Below are positions 13,620-27,455 of a stretch of DNA of 64,000 nucleotides, piece after piece. Under the pieces are notes generated by a model. It was not told the origin of the DNA, searched no databases, and saw only the letters and a list, made by a program, of their open reading frames with translations. This DNA comes from Limanda limanda (lineage: Eukaryota > Chordata > Actinopteri > Pleuronectiformes > Pleuronectidae): NCBI RefSeq assembly GCF_963576545.1, contig NC_083655.1, forward strand, positions 14,060,440 to 14,124,439, written 5' to 3'. The first letter of the stretch is position 1, and every line of letters starts with the position of its first letter. The position numbers and the translations under genes were made by a program.

Positions 13620-14365
13620 AGCAGTTTCAGCCTTTACCTGAGAACAGCTGAACCAGCAAGAGAAGTCAGGTCCAAAATCCTTTCATTTCCTTTGTGAACC
13701 ACGTCATGTTCTATATTAGGTGGATAAAGGATGTATGTGCCTTCATGTCTGTGCACCTTAGATCTGGCTGGACATTTCAGCCCTCCCCACTTTTCTTTTT
13801 TTCTTTCTTCTCCTTCCTCCACTCTGTTTACTTTCCTACAGTCTCATCTTTTATGGGCCTTGTTTTGTCTCTCCCCCCTCTCTCTCTCTTTATCTCTTCT
13901 CTCCCTCTCTCTCTCGTCTCGCTCTCCCTCCTGTCCTGCCAGACTCAGCTGTGCCGGGCCTCAGTCCATTCTTTTGGGTAGCACAGGAAGTGAAACTGTA
14001 ACACAGAGTTCACTGGTAATTGGCCACGGTCACGCTAACCAAACAGGAAGAAATCTGCAACTGATTAGAACTCTTCCTCCTGCAATAATAGTACACCCCC
14101 CCCCCTCCCTCCCTCGCCCCACGCTTACACCCAGCCCCCACAAAATTAATTATATTCGGGGGTCTATTCCCACTATTGGTTTTCCTGTTTTCAAGCTACA
14201 TTATGAAGGGACAAATCCCAAAACAACAAGGCCTAGCTCGAGTTTTTTTTTCAATTACAGGGGGGACAGGCTAAGTCATAAAGGACTGCGGAAGCTCGGT
14301 CGGCATCCATCTGTCCGTCGCTTCATCCGGACAGGGAGCTACTGGCAGATCAGATCAGTCAGCGA

Positions 14366-14366
<1 letters not shown>

Positions 14367-14410
<44 letters not shown>
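14367..14410 (+). repeat. (AC)n microsatellite
   Basis: 44 bp of pure AC, then a short interrupted tail to about 14430. Confidence 0.97.
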
Positions 14411-14418
<8 letters not shown>

Positions 14419-16794
14419 ACAGACACAAAACACCCAATTGGCATCGCAACCCCGGTAAAATAGTCATTCAATATTCGATTCACATCTTCACAGCTGTTGT
14501 CAAATTTGTAGGCGGTAAAGAACCAATGTAATGGCAGTAACAACATTTTATATTATTTAACAAAAATTAAATAATTATTTTATATCATATTTCCGTATGT
14601 GATACTACATATCTCAACATATGCAATAACTCCAAAACATAAAAATCCCCAAAACATGTACATTTTTTTAAATATGTTGGAAATGTTGAGTAGTGGGTGT
14701 GAAGCCGTTTCACTCGAACCAAAGATTGTGTGTGAGCGCAGCCCACCTGAAATGGTTGTGATGTTGCATTATGAATAAGTGCATTGCTTTATGTGACATG
14801 TTTATTTCACCCAAGCAGTAATGAAGCACACAAGAGCAGTGGGACGCTGTTAAACTACTGCAGTGTTCAGCGCCTTTTCAAAATAAAATGAAAATTGGAT
14901 GAAATACTTTTCATCTCATCTTTGAAAGAGACACAGAAAGTCAGGGCTTGCTTTTAAAAATAAATGCATGCTTAACAATGTTTTTGATGTCCTATATTTA
15001 AATTTGTACGCTTACTTACATTACTCCTACTTCCCTGGTCTTGGAACTAATCCGTTTGATATGGAAACGGGGCGCTGTGTTTCATGGGAAGGGAAAAGAG
15101 AGAGAGACAGAATTTCCAGGTTCGCTTCGACTGGAAATGTGCTGAAAACAGATTTTCGGTATCCTTTGCGTTCATGGTGTTGGTTATAGGGGATTACACA
15201 AACCACGTAAAGTGCAAACAATGAGCTGCTTTTATTCGACAAACAAAAAGTCCTTCATGCTGGACACATTCTCCACACTCCAGGGGTTAATCACATCAAG
15301 TCAATAATGTCAGGCACCATCAACACACATGGCATTAGAGAAATATATGTAGCTTAAATTTGGCAATCGAATAATCATTTGATTTAGGGAAAGAAATATT
15401 TATTTTCATACCTTTTGAATGAAATAAAATTTTAAATATTAATTGAATGATTGAAATTAACAGAATAGTTAAATTGGTGAATAATTTAATTTAAAATTTA
15501 AATATTTTGCTTGTAATTTTAATGGCTTTTTTCCTTTTTGCAATTTATTTCACACACAGTGTCTTAATATAACTAAACTTCCATTAAGGGAAAAACTGTA
15601 TTTTCTGTAAAACTAACGCCAGACTTCAGTGTGTCCTAGAGCTCAGTCACATAAATCACACATGTGGAATGAAGCTACTTTCACAGCAACATTCAAACCA
15701 GTTTTTCCAAGCTTCCTGCTTTCTGCCCCGGCAAATCCTTATCTGCAGCAAACTCTCCTTTTTTTTAATCTTAAACAGCATTGACAATCATCACTTACCA
15801 ATTCCCTTCTTTAGCTAAACAGACATTCCAGCGTGTGTTGTCTGTCACTGGGGTTGAAAATTGGGGAATGGGCTGGAAATTGGAACCATCGAGGATGCCG
15901 TCCTGGAAAAAAGAGGAAATCAAAGTTAAATGAGATCATGCATGCCAAGAGAATGTTTAACCAAAGGGCAAAAAGGAAGCTGGAGATAACAGGGAAGAGA
16001 AAACCGCTTAATGTTGTGTTACTGCAGTCTGTTTGGAGTCATGCAAGTGTGTGTGTGTGTGTGTGTGTTTGAAGGAAAGAGGGGGTGTGTTCCTTGTCAA
16101 TACACATTAAACTGTCATTTTATACATCTGTAAAAGTATAGGTGTGTAACGTCATGTGTTTATTTTTAAGTAAATACACCACAAGCTTTCTGTGTTTGGT
16201 GATGTATGAGATCAAGAATACAAGGATGTGTACAGATGCAATAAAAATGTGTTTTCTAAGAAACAAGCCACGCAGGAATGTGAACACGTTGTATTTACCA
16301 TTTTTACTGTGCGAGTGTGCCACTGTGAAAAGAGGCGACAACAGTAACTTCAAATAGTTCATCGCGTAATACAGTGTCAAAAAAGGAAAATGTTTGAAGT
16401 GGTGCAGCACAAGATTCTCTTTGAGCACATGCGATTGTGCTGAGCTCCAGTGAGGCAGATTTCCCACGACAAGATCACTTCAAACGACTGGAATCCCGCC
16501 CCATCCACAGCGCTGGTGCTGAGATGACAGACAGACACATGCTTTTGTTTTAACAAAAGACATTAGAGCAGGGGGGGGGGCAGTGGGAACAATGAGGCGG
16601 TTACTCTTTACTCTTTTCTTTACACTGTTTTCAGATTTTCATAAGACACTGATAAACTAAATGCAGGGTTCAGAGGTCAGGTGATATACGTGCCATATTT
16701 TTGTTTATGCTGTAAACCTGTGGCTGGGTACAAACTGCATAAAGTTCATATTTTACTTCCTATATTTGACAACAAAGTATTACAGCCACCAAAG

Positions 16795-17235
16795 AGGGGG
16801 AAGAACTGGGATTACCAGAGAAAACATCATATTATTACAAGATAAGTGACAGGTTGTAATATTATGAGAGAAAAAGTTGTAATACTGCGACAGTGGTCAA
16901 ATAAAAGAAAATGTCATTATATTTCAAGAGGATGTAATATTACGAGTCATATTACGAGAGAAAGTCATAATATTAAAAGAATAAAGTTTATTGCAAGAAT
17001 TAAATTTATTATGTTGAAAGTAAATGTAATAATATTTCAAAAACAAAGGCGTAATATTACGAGATAAAAATGATAATTTGCGAGAATAAACTCTTATGAG
17101 AGAAAACAACACTATCAGAATAGTAGGCATATGAAGAGAAAAAGTCATATTATTACAAGAACACATTTGTAATATTACAAAAGAAAAAATCATAATGTTC
17201 AAAGGATAATGTCACATTAACCAAGAAAGTCATAT
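16795..17235. repeat. Degenerate AT-rich minisatellite
   Basis: Imperfect repeats of a 20-30 bp word built from GTAATATTACGAGA and GAAAAAGTCATA. TATTACGAG or close variants recur about ten times. The open frames across it on both strands are products of the repeat. Confidence 0.7.
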
Positions 17236-18056
17236 TTCCTGGATATAATATTTGTGTATTATTTACATATTACTAATATATTGCTGTTATCAAAAGTTAA
17301 AAACATAAAGAAAAAAAAAAAGTTTAAAAAAATCTTAGTAAAAGTGATCCTCTTTTATGTGACGCTGGCCTTTCAGCCGAGGTGTAATCTTTGCAGTGAT
17401 GGAATCAGTGAGACAGACGAGCTGGAATGGAGCATGTCTGAATTATGTTTATTCAATTTAACTGAGTATTTACCCTGAGAGGTATTGTAGCCAGCATATG
17501 CTGAAGCCTAAGCTACGGAGTGGGGCGATCACGAGAGAGCGATGACAGGCGCTAAGTTTCCAGCTCATGATGTGAAAGTCGGGGGGGGGGGGCAGAAAGG
17601 GAAACATGCAGTGGGCCAACACATGTCAAGTTCAGAAGACGCCTTCTTCCGAGGAATGAAGGTAAAGAAAGACAGAGCTCTCGTTCACATGCACCTTCGA
17701 GCAACATGTGTAAAAGATCTAAATTTGTATTGGAAACGCTTCATATAATTACAGCATCTGTGGACTGATCTTGTCCATTAACCTTTAATTCTCTCCTGGA
17801 AAGGAATGTTTATTAAAATCAGAGAAGCTATCAAGTTCCCCCAAAAAAACATGAAGTTGTCAATTTTACACAGGGTGATGTCATGTGAACAGAATACCTG
17901 TGGGTGTTGGCCATCTTTTCACTGAATCATTTGGCGCGGCGCGTTATTTCTTAATTCTCACAGCCATGAAACACTTCAGAAAGAATATCAAGCCACGAGC
18001 GATATTTTCTGCAAGCAGAAACTAGTTCAAAGACATTCGTCAAACACCCGCCGCAC

Positions 18057-18090
18057 CACCCCCACCACCCCGACCCCACCCCCACGCCCC
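18057..18090 (-). other. Potential G-quadruplex (minus strand)
   Basis: C-runs of 4-5 separated by 1-4 nt on the + strand give a G4-capable minus strand. Confidence 0.45.
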
Positions 18091-21000
18091 AAATCCTCAA
18101 CTTACTGTCCTGGCATCCAGTCAATTTCCAATTTGCAATGACTTTTACATGATTTTCTTTTTCTTTCTTTTTTTTTTTACTTGACTTTGTAGCAGCACTC
18201 CAGCCCCCGGGGGCCCGTGGGTCATATAATTACTATGTGCAGAGAACGATAAGCATGTTTTAAAGTGAAAATTATCTTTAATTGTGGTGTATGGTTGCAA
18301 TGTGAGTATGAAATCACAAAAAATCTTACTTAGGAGACTTTTGCATCAGTTAAACAACAAACAAATCATACACAGATTTGTTATGATTCCCAGTGACTCC
18401 TTTAATTTCAGTTACCTGATGGTTGAGGTAAGAAATCTGAATCAGTATTGTTTTACATTAAACATTGCAGATGACATGTTCTCAAAATGATGTCTGTCAC
18501 TTGTGTCTTTAATTAAGGCATGTATATTTCTAATAACCCAATATTTTGTCAACTTGAAAAATCAGAACTGATAAACATGTTAAGACGCTTTTTCTTTCCT
18601 GGACCACACTGGATTTCAAACTACTGCACATTTGACCTATTTAAACACTCACACCCTACAGTCCCTGACTTGTACATCAGCGCCAATTAGTCATGAAATC
18701 AGAATACAATGAATAAGTATCTATAATCAGCCCAAATTACATATGAAAAAATATGTAATTATATTATAGTTACATTGTCAAGTATTGCATAACTAGAATT
18801 TGATTATGTCTCTACAATGACAATATTAAAATGATAAAACTTGATAACCAGATTAAGTGAAGTGAACCGCGTCTCATTAAGGGTTTCTCAGACAAATGTT
18901 CCACTCTCTGGTGAGGAAAAAAAAGGGGAATAGTGTTGAGATGAAGGTTCCAGCAGCAGGAGTCTCGAAAAAGCTTTTAATTCTTCGCAATCTTGACATT
19001 ATTTTGATTAAAAAATGTACAACACAAGAAAATGTGTCTAGTTATATTTGGGAAAGTTGCTACCATTTGCAAAGCACTCAACTTCTGACTAAGTGAGCGG
19101 CTACCACTGCAGAGAAAATGTGAAATGGATTTAGCTTCTTTCAGTTTGAATTTGGTTTCAACAATTTCGATCACAGTGCCCATCAGGTCATTTGAATTGA
19201 CCAATTTATTTAGTAGAAGGTAAAAGCTTTGATTTTTAAGTTTTACAAAAGTATACAGATAAGAGTAATCTATTAATCCAGTGTATTGCAAAATCAGTGC
19301 TTCAGTCACTGACTACATTCAAGAGTAATCTGATCCAAGAGTGCATAGGAGTTAGCTGCAAGGGGAAAGAATGTGTTATCGGCCTGTCTAAGACTTTCGC
19401 AGCTCACTTGCTTGTGTGTAAAGCTTAGTAATTTCCTCAAAAGAAACTTTGCACAAACACAGAACTAATATCCAAGTGGTGTGTAGTGTGCGTGTCTGTG
19501 TAGTGTGTGTGTGTTAGGAGGGATCACTTGGGGGGGGGAAGGGCTGATAGCAAACATTCACCCTTAGATGTAATTCTTTAATCACACAGCACAGATAAGA
19601 CATCCGGTAGCCATTATTACCTGAGAAAATATTATGACAAATGGTCTTTATACAAGGTTTTTTTTCCTTCATTATTCCTGGCACTAAAAATATAATGTTT
19701 TCTGATGGTAATGGTGCGTGCATCTGGCCGCCTCACTGACAACCGCACGGTTACTTACTATGGAAAACAGTGCTATGATGAATGTGTTAGAGTAAGTCAC
19801 AGTTAATCTAAAGTGGATTACATGTTGTTTTGGATATACCTTCCTGATGTACTATCGGGAGCAGAATTGCTTTAGTTTCAAAAATTCAGTGCAGAAAAAG
19901 CGAGCGAGGGAGAGGCTTTAAAATACTGTCTCTGAGAAATGCAAAATTTATGAATGCCCCCGAACATCTCAGCTTGATTTATGTGAAATAATAATACACT
20001 ATTTAATGCTTAAACATAGCTCAGAGCGATCCCTGGCTATCAAGATGTACAATAGAGTAATGGGGCTGGAAGACAAATCACCTTGTGGACTTGTGATGCT
20101 TATTTAAAGGTGCTCAGGCAGATATATTAAACTATATGTAATTGTACACTAACTCTGTGCTGTAGGCAGAGGCTGCAAACACAGGAGGAGGCTGGTCATA
20201 ATGCAGATGGAGTGGTGTAATCAATTTGACTCAAGTATCAGCATCCACGGCAGAGAGGAGGAGGAGAACTGTGTTGTCATCTTATTTAGGACTGTGCCTT
20301 TATTCCTACGTCCTACTTCTTCTTCGGGAAAGTGTTAAACTTACTTGCTTAAAGAAGTTTAAAAAAAATCAATAAGACCAGTGAAGAAAAGCTGCCAAAT
20401 ATGCCTGAAGTTACAATAAATAGTTAATGAAGTGGAAATAATATGATACAAACTGGTTGTTGGTTCTCAGCAGCTGCAGTCGGCCTCGTGTGTGTTTATC
20501 GTAGGAGCAGGTGTGTCGGCTTTGAAGAAGAGGACCAGGTTCAAACAGAACTAGTGGTCACGCCAAACAGTGATTTATAATTCTCTGATTGCCTCGTTTA
20601 ATTAAAGTAAATGGCAGCGCCGAGGCTAAGCCAAACTGTCCCGATCTGATGGATCGGGCCCCGTTTTTTTCCCACCAAAGCAGATAGGGTAAATAAACAA
20701 GGTAATTACAATGGTAAATGAAGCATCTGCGAGTGAGCGAGCAATGTGGTTTGTGTGCGGCTCACCCAGGATGTACCGACCAAGTGAACAACAGGCGTTC
20801 CCTCCACTTTCTCCTCTCATCTTCACTCTGCCTCGAACAGGCGGCCCTGCCAAGAAAAACAAGGTCCTGTGTAGACACCTACTAGGTGCACGCACTCGCA
20901 GTCACACACTCAGTGACACACCGACCGCAAATTTCTCCTCCCACCGCCATCCCGGTGCATTCATGTACAATTATAGCTACGGTGATCCACAGGTGTTGAA

Positions 21001-21647
21001 TTCTTCTGGCAAGCCATAAAACATCATATGCATGATTTGTGCAGTCAGCCAGGCCTGTAATTTCATTCTCCCCTTTCTTTCATTTTCCCTTCCTGGGCCA
21101 CACAATTCATTTCCCTGCTTTATGAGAGTGCAGACACCCAGAGAGACTTTCAGGAGGATTACATGCCCTGCGTGCCATGGGGGGTCTGCGGAGCCAACAC
21201 GCCGACCTAAAGAGCCTTGTCGAACCTGGGTGAAAAGCTATTTGAATGAGATTTTGAATATTTCAACCGCTCGAGTTATGCTTAATTTATCCTCCTAGAC
21301 ATTTCCAAAGACCCTCGAGTTAGACTATCGACCTCCACACGCTGCGTCAGGTGCTTCTGATATTTATTTTTTCCATTAAATATCTTTTTGGCCCACTTCT
21401 TCAGGCCGCTGTCAAAAAGGGGAGCCACTGATTTAAGATCGGGAAACATCCCCTCACACTCCTGCGAGTGTCTGGCAAAATAAATCAAGCGTACTTCACA
21501 TGGCTCGTGTATTTAAGGCGATATTCATATACACAGTTGGGCCTGATGTCACAGCACGTGGGTTGGTCTCTTGGCAGAGAGCGGTGATGTCCTCCAGGGG
21601 AAACTAAACAAACTCTGTCTGCCTCTTTCAGTGTTGCCTAAATGTGA

Positions 21648-21789
<142 letters not shown>

Positions 21790-24422
21790 CCTGAGTTATA
21801 TTTTAACACACCTTCAGTATAAACACAGAGGTAAACTATTTGAGTTAAATCATATTAAGTCATATTCTTATCCAAGATACACACAGGTGTATACATACAC
21901 AATGTTAATATATGTAAGTAACTGCTTCTCATGGAGTGTGTGTATAAGGAGTCATGAATGTGACAGGCTCAATAGGATGAAAGATCCCCCCCCAGCTTGA
22001 ATAAACAAATAAATAATATGCAAACGCAAACCGCAGCATTAGGCCTGGTGAGTGATTGACATTTCATATCTGTGACAATACTCCGAAATAATTAAAAACA
22101 GAAATCTTGAAAAGGTAATAGCTTCTCAAATCCATTAAGTAGTTAAAGGTTATGAGAAAAAAAAAAAAAAAGGATTATTGCTCACAGCAAAACTCCTAAT
22201 TAAATGACACTACGTAATTTGTTTCTCAATCCCTTTCTCTTCATAAACACAGCGCAGGTTAAATGAATGGGCAATGAAACATGTGTGTCATTTACCGTCA
22301 CTGAGGAGACTAGAAACAATCTTTTTTTTTTCTTCTCCTCCCCGTATTTTCTGTCCATAAGTATTATGGTAAAAAGCACGAATGGTAGATTGGATAAGGA
22401 GGTGCACGGTTCCTGGTAAATAGTTTGTTTAATTACTTTTTCTTTCCTTTTCTTCTAGGCACAATTGCAAAGAGGGATGCTTCCCCCTCCTGGCTGCTCG
22501 CAAGAAAGCCACAGACTCTCTGGTCGCCTGCCCTCAGTTAGTCAGTCCAGTGTGAGTGCGTGAGTGTGTGCAAGTATTTCAATAAAGATACTGTACATAA
22601 CAAAATACACAGGGGACCACTCTAATTATTAAAAAGCTGAAATGAATACAAAAGAGTTAGGGATTTTTTGCGTTTCGTGAAGGCCTTGATAAGGCACAAG
22701 TTACTGTCTCGGAAAATATTACCTGTGACAAATAAAGCAGAAATTCGCTAAATTCTAATCATTGAATGCTTATCAGAATTCATAAATTATTTTACTCATA
22801 GAAAACACTGTATATTCGGAGGGAAAGGCATACAAAGAGGAAGCAACAAATGGTTATAAATACTATAATCTGATGAATTTTTTCATCACAAACTGGCAGA
22901 GTTCAAGATGTCTGATCAACCGAAAAAGTGAATGGTATTAAGTTTAAACTATAGAAGACCATAAAGGAAAACTAATTTGCTGGAGCAATTGAAATGTTGC
23001 TGTTTTCTCTTAAAAATGATCGAAATGACTTATTTTGTTAAATCCATTAAATAACTAACGACTTCAGCTCCAATAAAACCTGGGATTTAATCCACTTTCA
23101 ATTTGTAACGTAACAGAGGAAATGGACTGTCGTGCATTTTATAATGCAAAAATCGGTGTACAAAGTTTCCTTCTCAAGCTGTTGGTACTTTGAGCTCCTG
23201 GTTAATGTTTACTAATTATAAATTGATTCTCCTCTGACCATAAAGTCATATCCTGTCTCCTTAATCGCTGCCTGGATTATGTCCAAACATATGATTTGAA
23301 TGAATGAAGCTCGGCACTTATTTTGGATGGTTGAGTCAGATGGCTGCTTTACAAAGCATATAACTGGTTTGCTTAAGGTGAGGGGATTGTGGACTTTTTG
23401 TTAAATGTTGATATAAAAAAACGTTGTGTTGGAAGTCGCTGTGAACATTCTCTGATTCAGACCAGACCAGTGTTTGAATCACTTGAACAATGTGCTGCAA
23501 GTTCCTCAACAGAAGCATAAAAATGTATAAATGCCATAATTTCTAATAAAAAATTGTTCTGCAATAGGTGATTTCAACAATTCAATACACTGATCCTCAG
23601 CCACGATGTTCCTCCTCAGTCCAGACTGTTCTCGTTCGTGGTTCCATACAACAACATCCTCCCAAAGCAGGGTCATCCCCCTCAGTCTTCAAGAACCACT
23701 TGAACAATCATCACTTCTGAAAGCATCTCCTCTTCTCACACCTCCAACCCCTCTGATAGAGATAGAGATGTTGCCCTACCATGATCAGCATCAGAAATAC
23801 CTCAGGTACGCAAATCTATAGTATGTGCAGATTCTTCAAATTGTATTTTTTCCTAGATAAAACTGCCATTTTCTTTTCCCGGAAATCACTTCTTCTTCCT
23901 TGCTGCTTCAAAACAGCAGTTGCACTGTTCTGCCACTGGCAAGTACAGCTTTCAGAGCAGCAAAGAAGAATTGATTTCCTGAAGTGTTGCGTTAGCCAGA
24001 GCCTGCTACAATGTCAGCAATTTTTCATCCTGGTAAGTCCTGGCGATACGTACCATATGCAAGACTTTGTGAAGGGTGGGGCTAGCGCTGCCTTTTAGAA
24101 CACAATTTGTATCAGGAAGGGAAAATGGTATGGGAACATCTCTAGTGGTGAACAAATATGTCATCTGCGACAGTACATTGAAACAAAATCGTTTTTTACA
24201 TTTAGAGAAAGCATATTTACTGTTGGAGTTTAGTTGTACAGATGTGTATCGTAGAGGAGACGGGGTTGTAAATGGAGAAGCTAATGTGTTCGACCCACCG
24301 TGCACCTCTTGCCCTCTTACGACAGAAAACAGATGAAGGGAATTTCTAATGTCCACAGCCACCGTGAACCAGTCGGGCTGCTCTGCTCTCTGGTCATAGT
24401 GGAGAGGATAGAGGAGTGAGGT

Positions 24423-24460
24423 GGGGGTGCGGGTGGAGGTGGGTTTTGGGGTGGGGGGGG
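24423..24460 (+). other. Potential G-quadruplex
   Basis: GGGGG, GGG, GGG, GGGG and GGGGGGGG runs with loops of 1-7 nt on the + strand meet the usual quadruplex pattern. Confidence 0.45.
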
Positions 24461-25008
24461 AGCTCGAAAAGAGAGCAAGCCTAGCAGATCAAAGAAAATA
24501 ACATGGGAGAGGATATGACTGCTTTGAGAAGTAATATAGCCGAGATAGCATCTGTTTTCCGAGACCATAGCAGGAGGCTTGAGACAATCCCAGGGAAAGA
24601 CAACGCAGAGCGGGGTTCACTTTAGCCCTGAATAAGACCGAACACAAATGGGTTATTAAGGAGTACTCAGTGTAATAACTGGCTGACATTAAAGTGTCTC
24701 TTTTTGAGATTATCCACAGCTGGGGATAGGCGCCTTACTTTGATACTGATATTGGACAAATAATATAAACGGTTCATCGCTCTTCACATTATTTACAAGG
24801 GTGTTTGTGTTTGTTCGTGTGAATCTGTATTTTCTTTTTAGGAAAAAAGATAGAGAAATGAAAAACAATTACAAACTAGGGCTACGTTGTAGCACTTCAG
24901 GCCCGAGCACCTGCACGTTGAAGCCTGTTGCGGTCGGGGGAGAGAGCGGTCGATGACCAAGCGCACGTCTCCGCGTTGGATGCGTTTTCCTCTCTGTGGC
25001 AAGGATAA

Positions 25009-25855
25009 AAGCTTCACTTCCTGTAGCCACCAGGGGGCGCTGTGATTTAAAGTCATGATTTCTGTGTAGATGTCATCAGGCTGGGACTCTAGTCTTACAT
25101 GTCTAGTTTGGACTCAATTGGACAATAAACGCTTCACTTCCTGTAGCCACCAGGGGGCGCTTTGATTTAAAGTCATGATTTCTGTGTATATGTCATCAGG
25201 CCGGGACTCTAGTCTTACATGTCTAGTTTGGACTCAATTGGACAATAAACGCCTCACTTCCTGTAGCCACCAGGGGGCGTTGTGATTTAAAGTCATGATT
25301 TCTGTGTAGATGTCATCAGGCCGGGACTCTAGTCTTACATGTCTAGTTTGGACTCAATTGGACAATAAACGCTTCACTTCCTGTATCCACCAGGGGGCGC
25401 TTTGATTTAAAGTCATGATTTCTGTGTAGATGTCATCAGGCTGGGACTCTAGTCTTACATGTCTAGTTTGGACTCAATTGGACAATAAACGCTTCACTTC
25501 CTGTAGCCACCAGGGGGCGCTTTGATTTAAAGTCATGATTTCTGTGTATATGTCATCAGGCCGGGACTCTAGTCTTACATGTCTAGTTTGGACTCAATTG
25601 GACAATAAACGCCTCACTTCCTGTAGCCACCAGGGGGCGTTGTGATTTAAAGTCATGATTTCTGTGTAGATGTCATCAGGCCGGGACTCTAGTCTTACAT
25701 GTCTAGTTTGGACTCAATTGGACAATAAACGCTTCACTTCCTGTATCCACCAGGGGGCGCTTTGATTTAAAGTCATGATTTCTGTGTAGATGTCATCAGG
25801 CTGGGACTCTAGTCTTGCATGTCTAGTTTGGACTTGATTGGACAATATATGTCAG
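25009..25855 (+). repeat. 120-bp tandem array 1 (7 copies)
   Basis: Seven head-to-tail units with an exact 120-bp period, each holding CTTCCTGTAGCCACCAGGGG or a near form. Marker bases (GTAG/GTAT, GCGC/GCGT, TGTAGA/TGTATA, CTGGG/CCGGG) show that units 2-4 repeat as units 5-7. The array is therefore partly a 360-bp higher-order repeat. The last unit ends in a variant (GACTTGATTGGACAATATAT). Confidence 0.95.
25027..25761 (+). promoter_or_regulatory. Seven CTCF-type motifs in array 1
   Basis: CCACCAGGGGGCGCT is exact at 25027, 25147, 25387, 25507 and 25747. Units at 25267 and 25627 read CCACCAGGGGGCGTT. All lie on the + strand. The 15-mer is the core of the vertebrate CTCF consensus. Binding in vivo is inference. 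Confidence 0.6.
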
Positions 25856-27053
25856 AGATACAGAACCTCGTGTTTTGATGGCGTTTAATCAAACTTCGAC
25901 GCCACGGTCACACGGCCTTAAAACCATATGAATATCTTCAGGGGGGGGGGCTGTTGAAACACACATGTAGTTTGAGTGAGATAGAACCATGAACAATGAA
26001 GTAACAACATTTCGTGGTTCACGGCGAGTTGATGAACTTTGACGCCACGCCACGGTCACACGATGTGACGAACGATAAATCCCTAAATCATTTTTTATCT
26101 CCATCTTGTTGTGATGACATTCATCTGAATTTGAAGTTGAACTGATGAAAACCCTGGGACAAGTACATCAAAGTAAAAATGGTGAATATGGTCAAAATGG
26201 CCACTAAATTCAAAATGGCGGACTTCCTGTTTGATCTAACATATTGATCCAAGAGACTTATTTGTTTGTAATGAAAAGACACATGCCCTAATCATTTTTT
26301 GTACAAGTCGGACAATCGTAGCGCCGGGGCTGCCCTTTAGGGGGCGCTAGTCAGTTTTTTTGCCACGCCCATTTCTTAAAACCATATGAATATCTTCAGG
26401 GGGGGGATGTTAACACACACATGTAGTTTGAGTGAGATGGAACCATGAACACTGAAGTTGCAGCAATTTCGTGTTTCGCGGCGAGTTGATGAACTTTGAC
26501 GCCACGCCACGGTCAGACGGTGTGACGATGGACAAATCCCTAAATCATTTTTTATCTCCATCTTGTTGTGATGACACTCATCTGAATTTGAAGTTGATCT
26601 GATGAAAGCCCTGGGACAAGTATGTCAAAGTAAAGATGGTTAATATGGTCAAAATGGCCACTAAATAGAAAATGGCGGGCTTCCTGTTGCGTTTTTCATA
26701 ATGCTCTAAGAGGCTTTTTTTCCTCATTCGTCACGATACACCTCTCGCCCGATTTTGGTGAAAATCGGTTATGTGGAAACCTAGCGGCTGGGTTCCAGGG
26801 GGCGCTGTTGAGCCATTTTGCCACGCCCATTTCCAAATACTCCAGAATACTGTCATTTTCACCAAGTTCTAATATACTGCAAAGTTTAGAAAGTTTTTGA
26901 GCATGGGAAAGCCCTCAAAAAGCAAATTCCGCATAGTCACAATAATAATAATCCTTACAATTTCAATAGGGCCTCTCACCATTCAATGCTCGGGCCCTAA
27001 TAATCCTTACAATTTCAATAGGGCCTCTCACCATTCGGTGCTCGGGCCCTAAC

Positions 27054-27455
27054 TAGTCTTACATGTCTAGTTTGGACTCAATTGGACAATAAACGCTTCA
27101 CTTCCTGTAGCCACCAGGGGGCGCTGTGATTTAAAGTCATGATTTCTGTGTAGATGTCATCAGGCTGGGACTCTAGTCTTACATGTCTAGTTTGGACTCA
27201 ATTGGACAATAAACGCTTCACTTCCTGTAGCCACCAGGGGGCGCTGTGATTTAAAGTCATGATTTCTGTGTAGATGTCATCAGGCCGGGACTCTAGTCTT
27301 ACATGTCTAGTTTGGACTCATTTGGACAATAAACGCTTCACTTCCTGTATCCACCAGGGGGCGCTGTGATTTAAAGTCATGATTTCTGTGTAGATGTCAT
27401 CAGGCTGGGACTCTAGTCTTACATGTCTAGTTTGGACTTGATTGGACAATATATG
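27054..27455 (+). repeat. 120-bp tandem array 2 (3 copies plus a partial)
   Basis: The same 120-bp unit as array 1, starting mid-unit at CTAGTCTTACATGTCTAG directly after a tail-type terminus (GGGCCCTAA). It ends in the same variant last unit as array 1, so the two arrays are copies that differ in length. Confidence 0.95.
27111..27365 (+). promoter_or_regulatory. Three CTCF-type motifs in array 2
   Basis: Exact CCACCAGGGGGCGCT at 27111, 27231 and 27351, all + strand. Shorter related sites in the neighbouring modules: CCAGGGGGCGCTG at 26795 and 27941, and TTTAGGGGGCGCTAG near 26337. Confidence 0.6.

Noticed and set aside
13731..14531. 266-codon frame, the longest in the window
   Set aside because: Runs through pyrimidine-rich sequence and an AC microsatellite; low-complexity Ser/Leu/Pro composition and no family resemblance.
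25009..25855. Regular repeats resembling a CRISPR array
   Set aside because: The 120-bp units are contiguous near-identical copies with no unique spacers, no cas genes and a vertebrate setting. It is a satellite-type tandem repeat.
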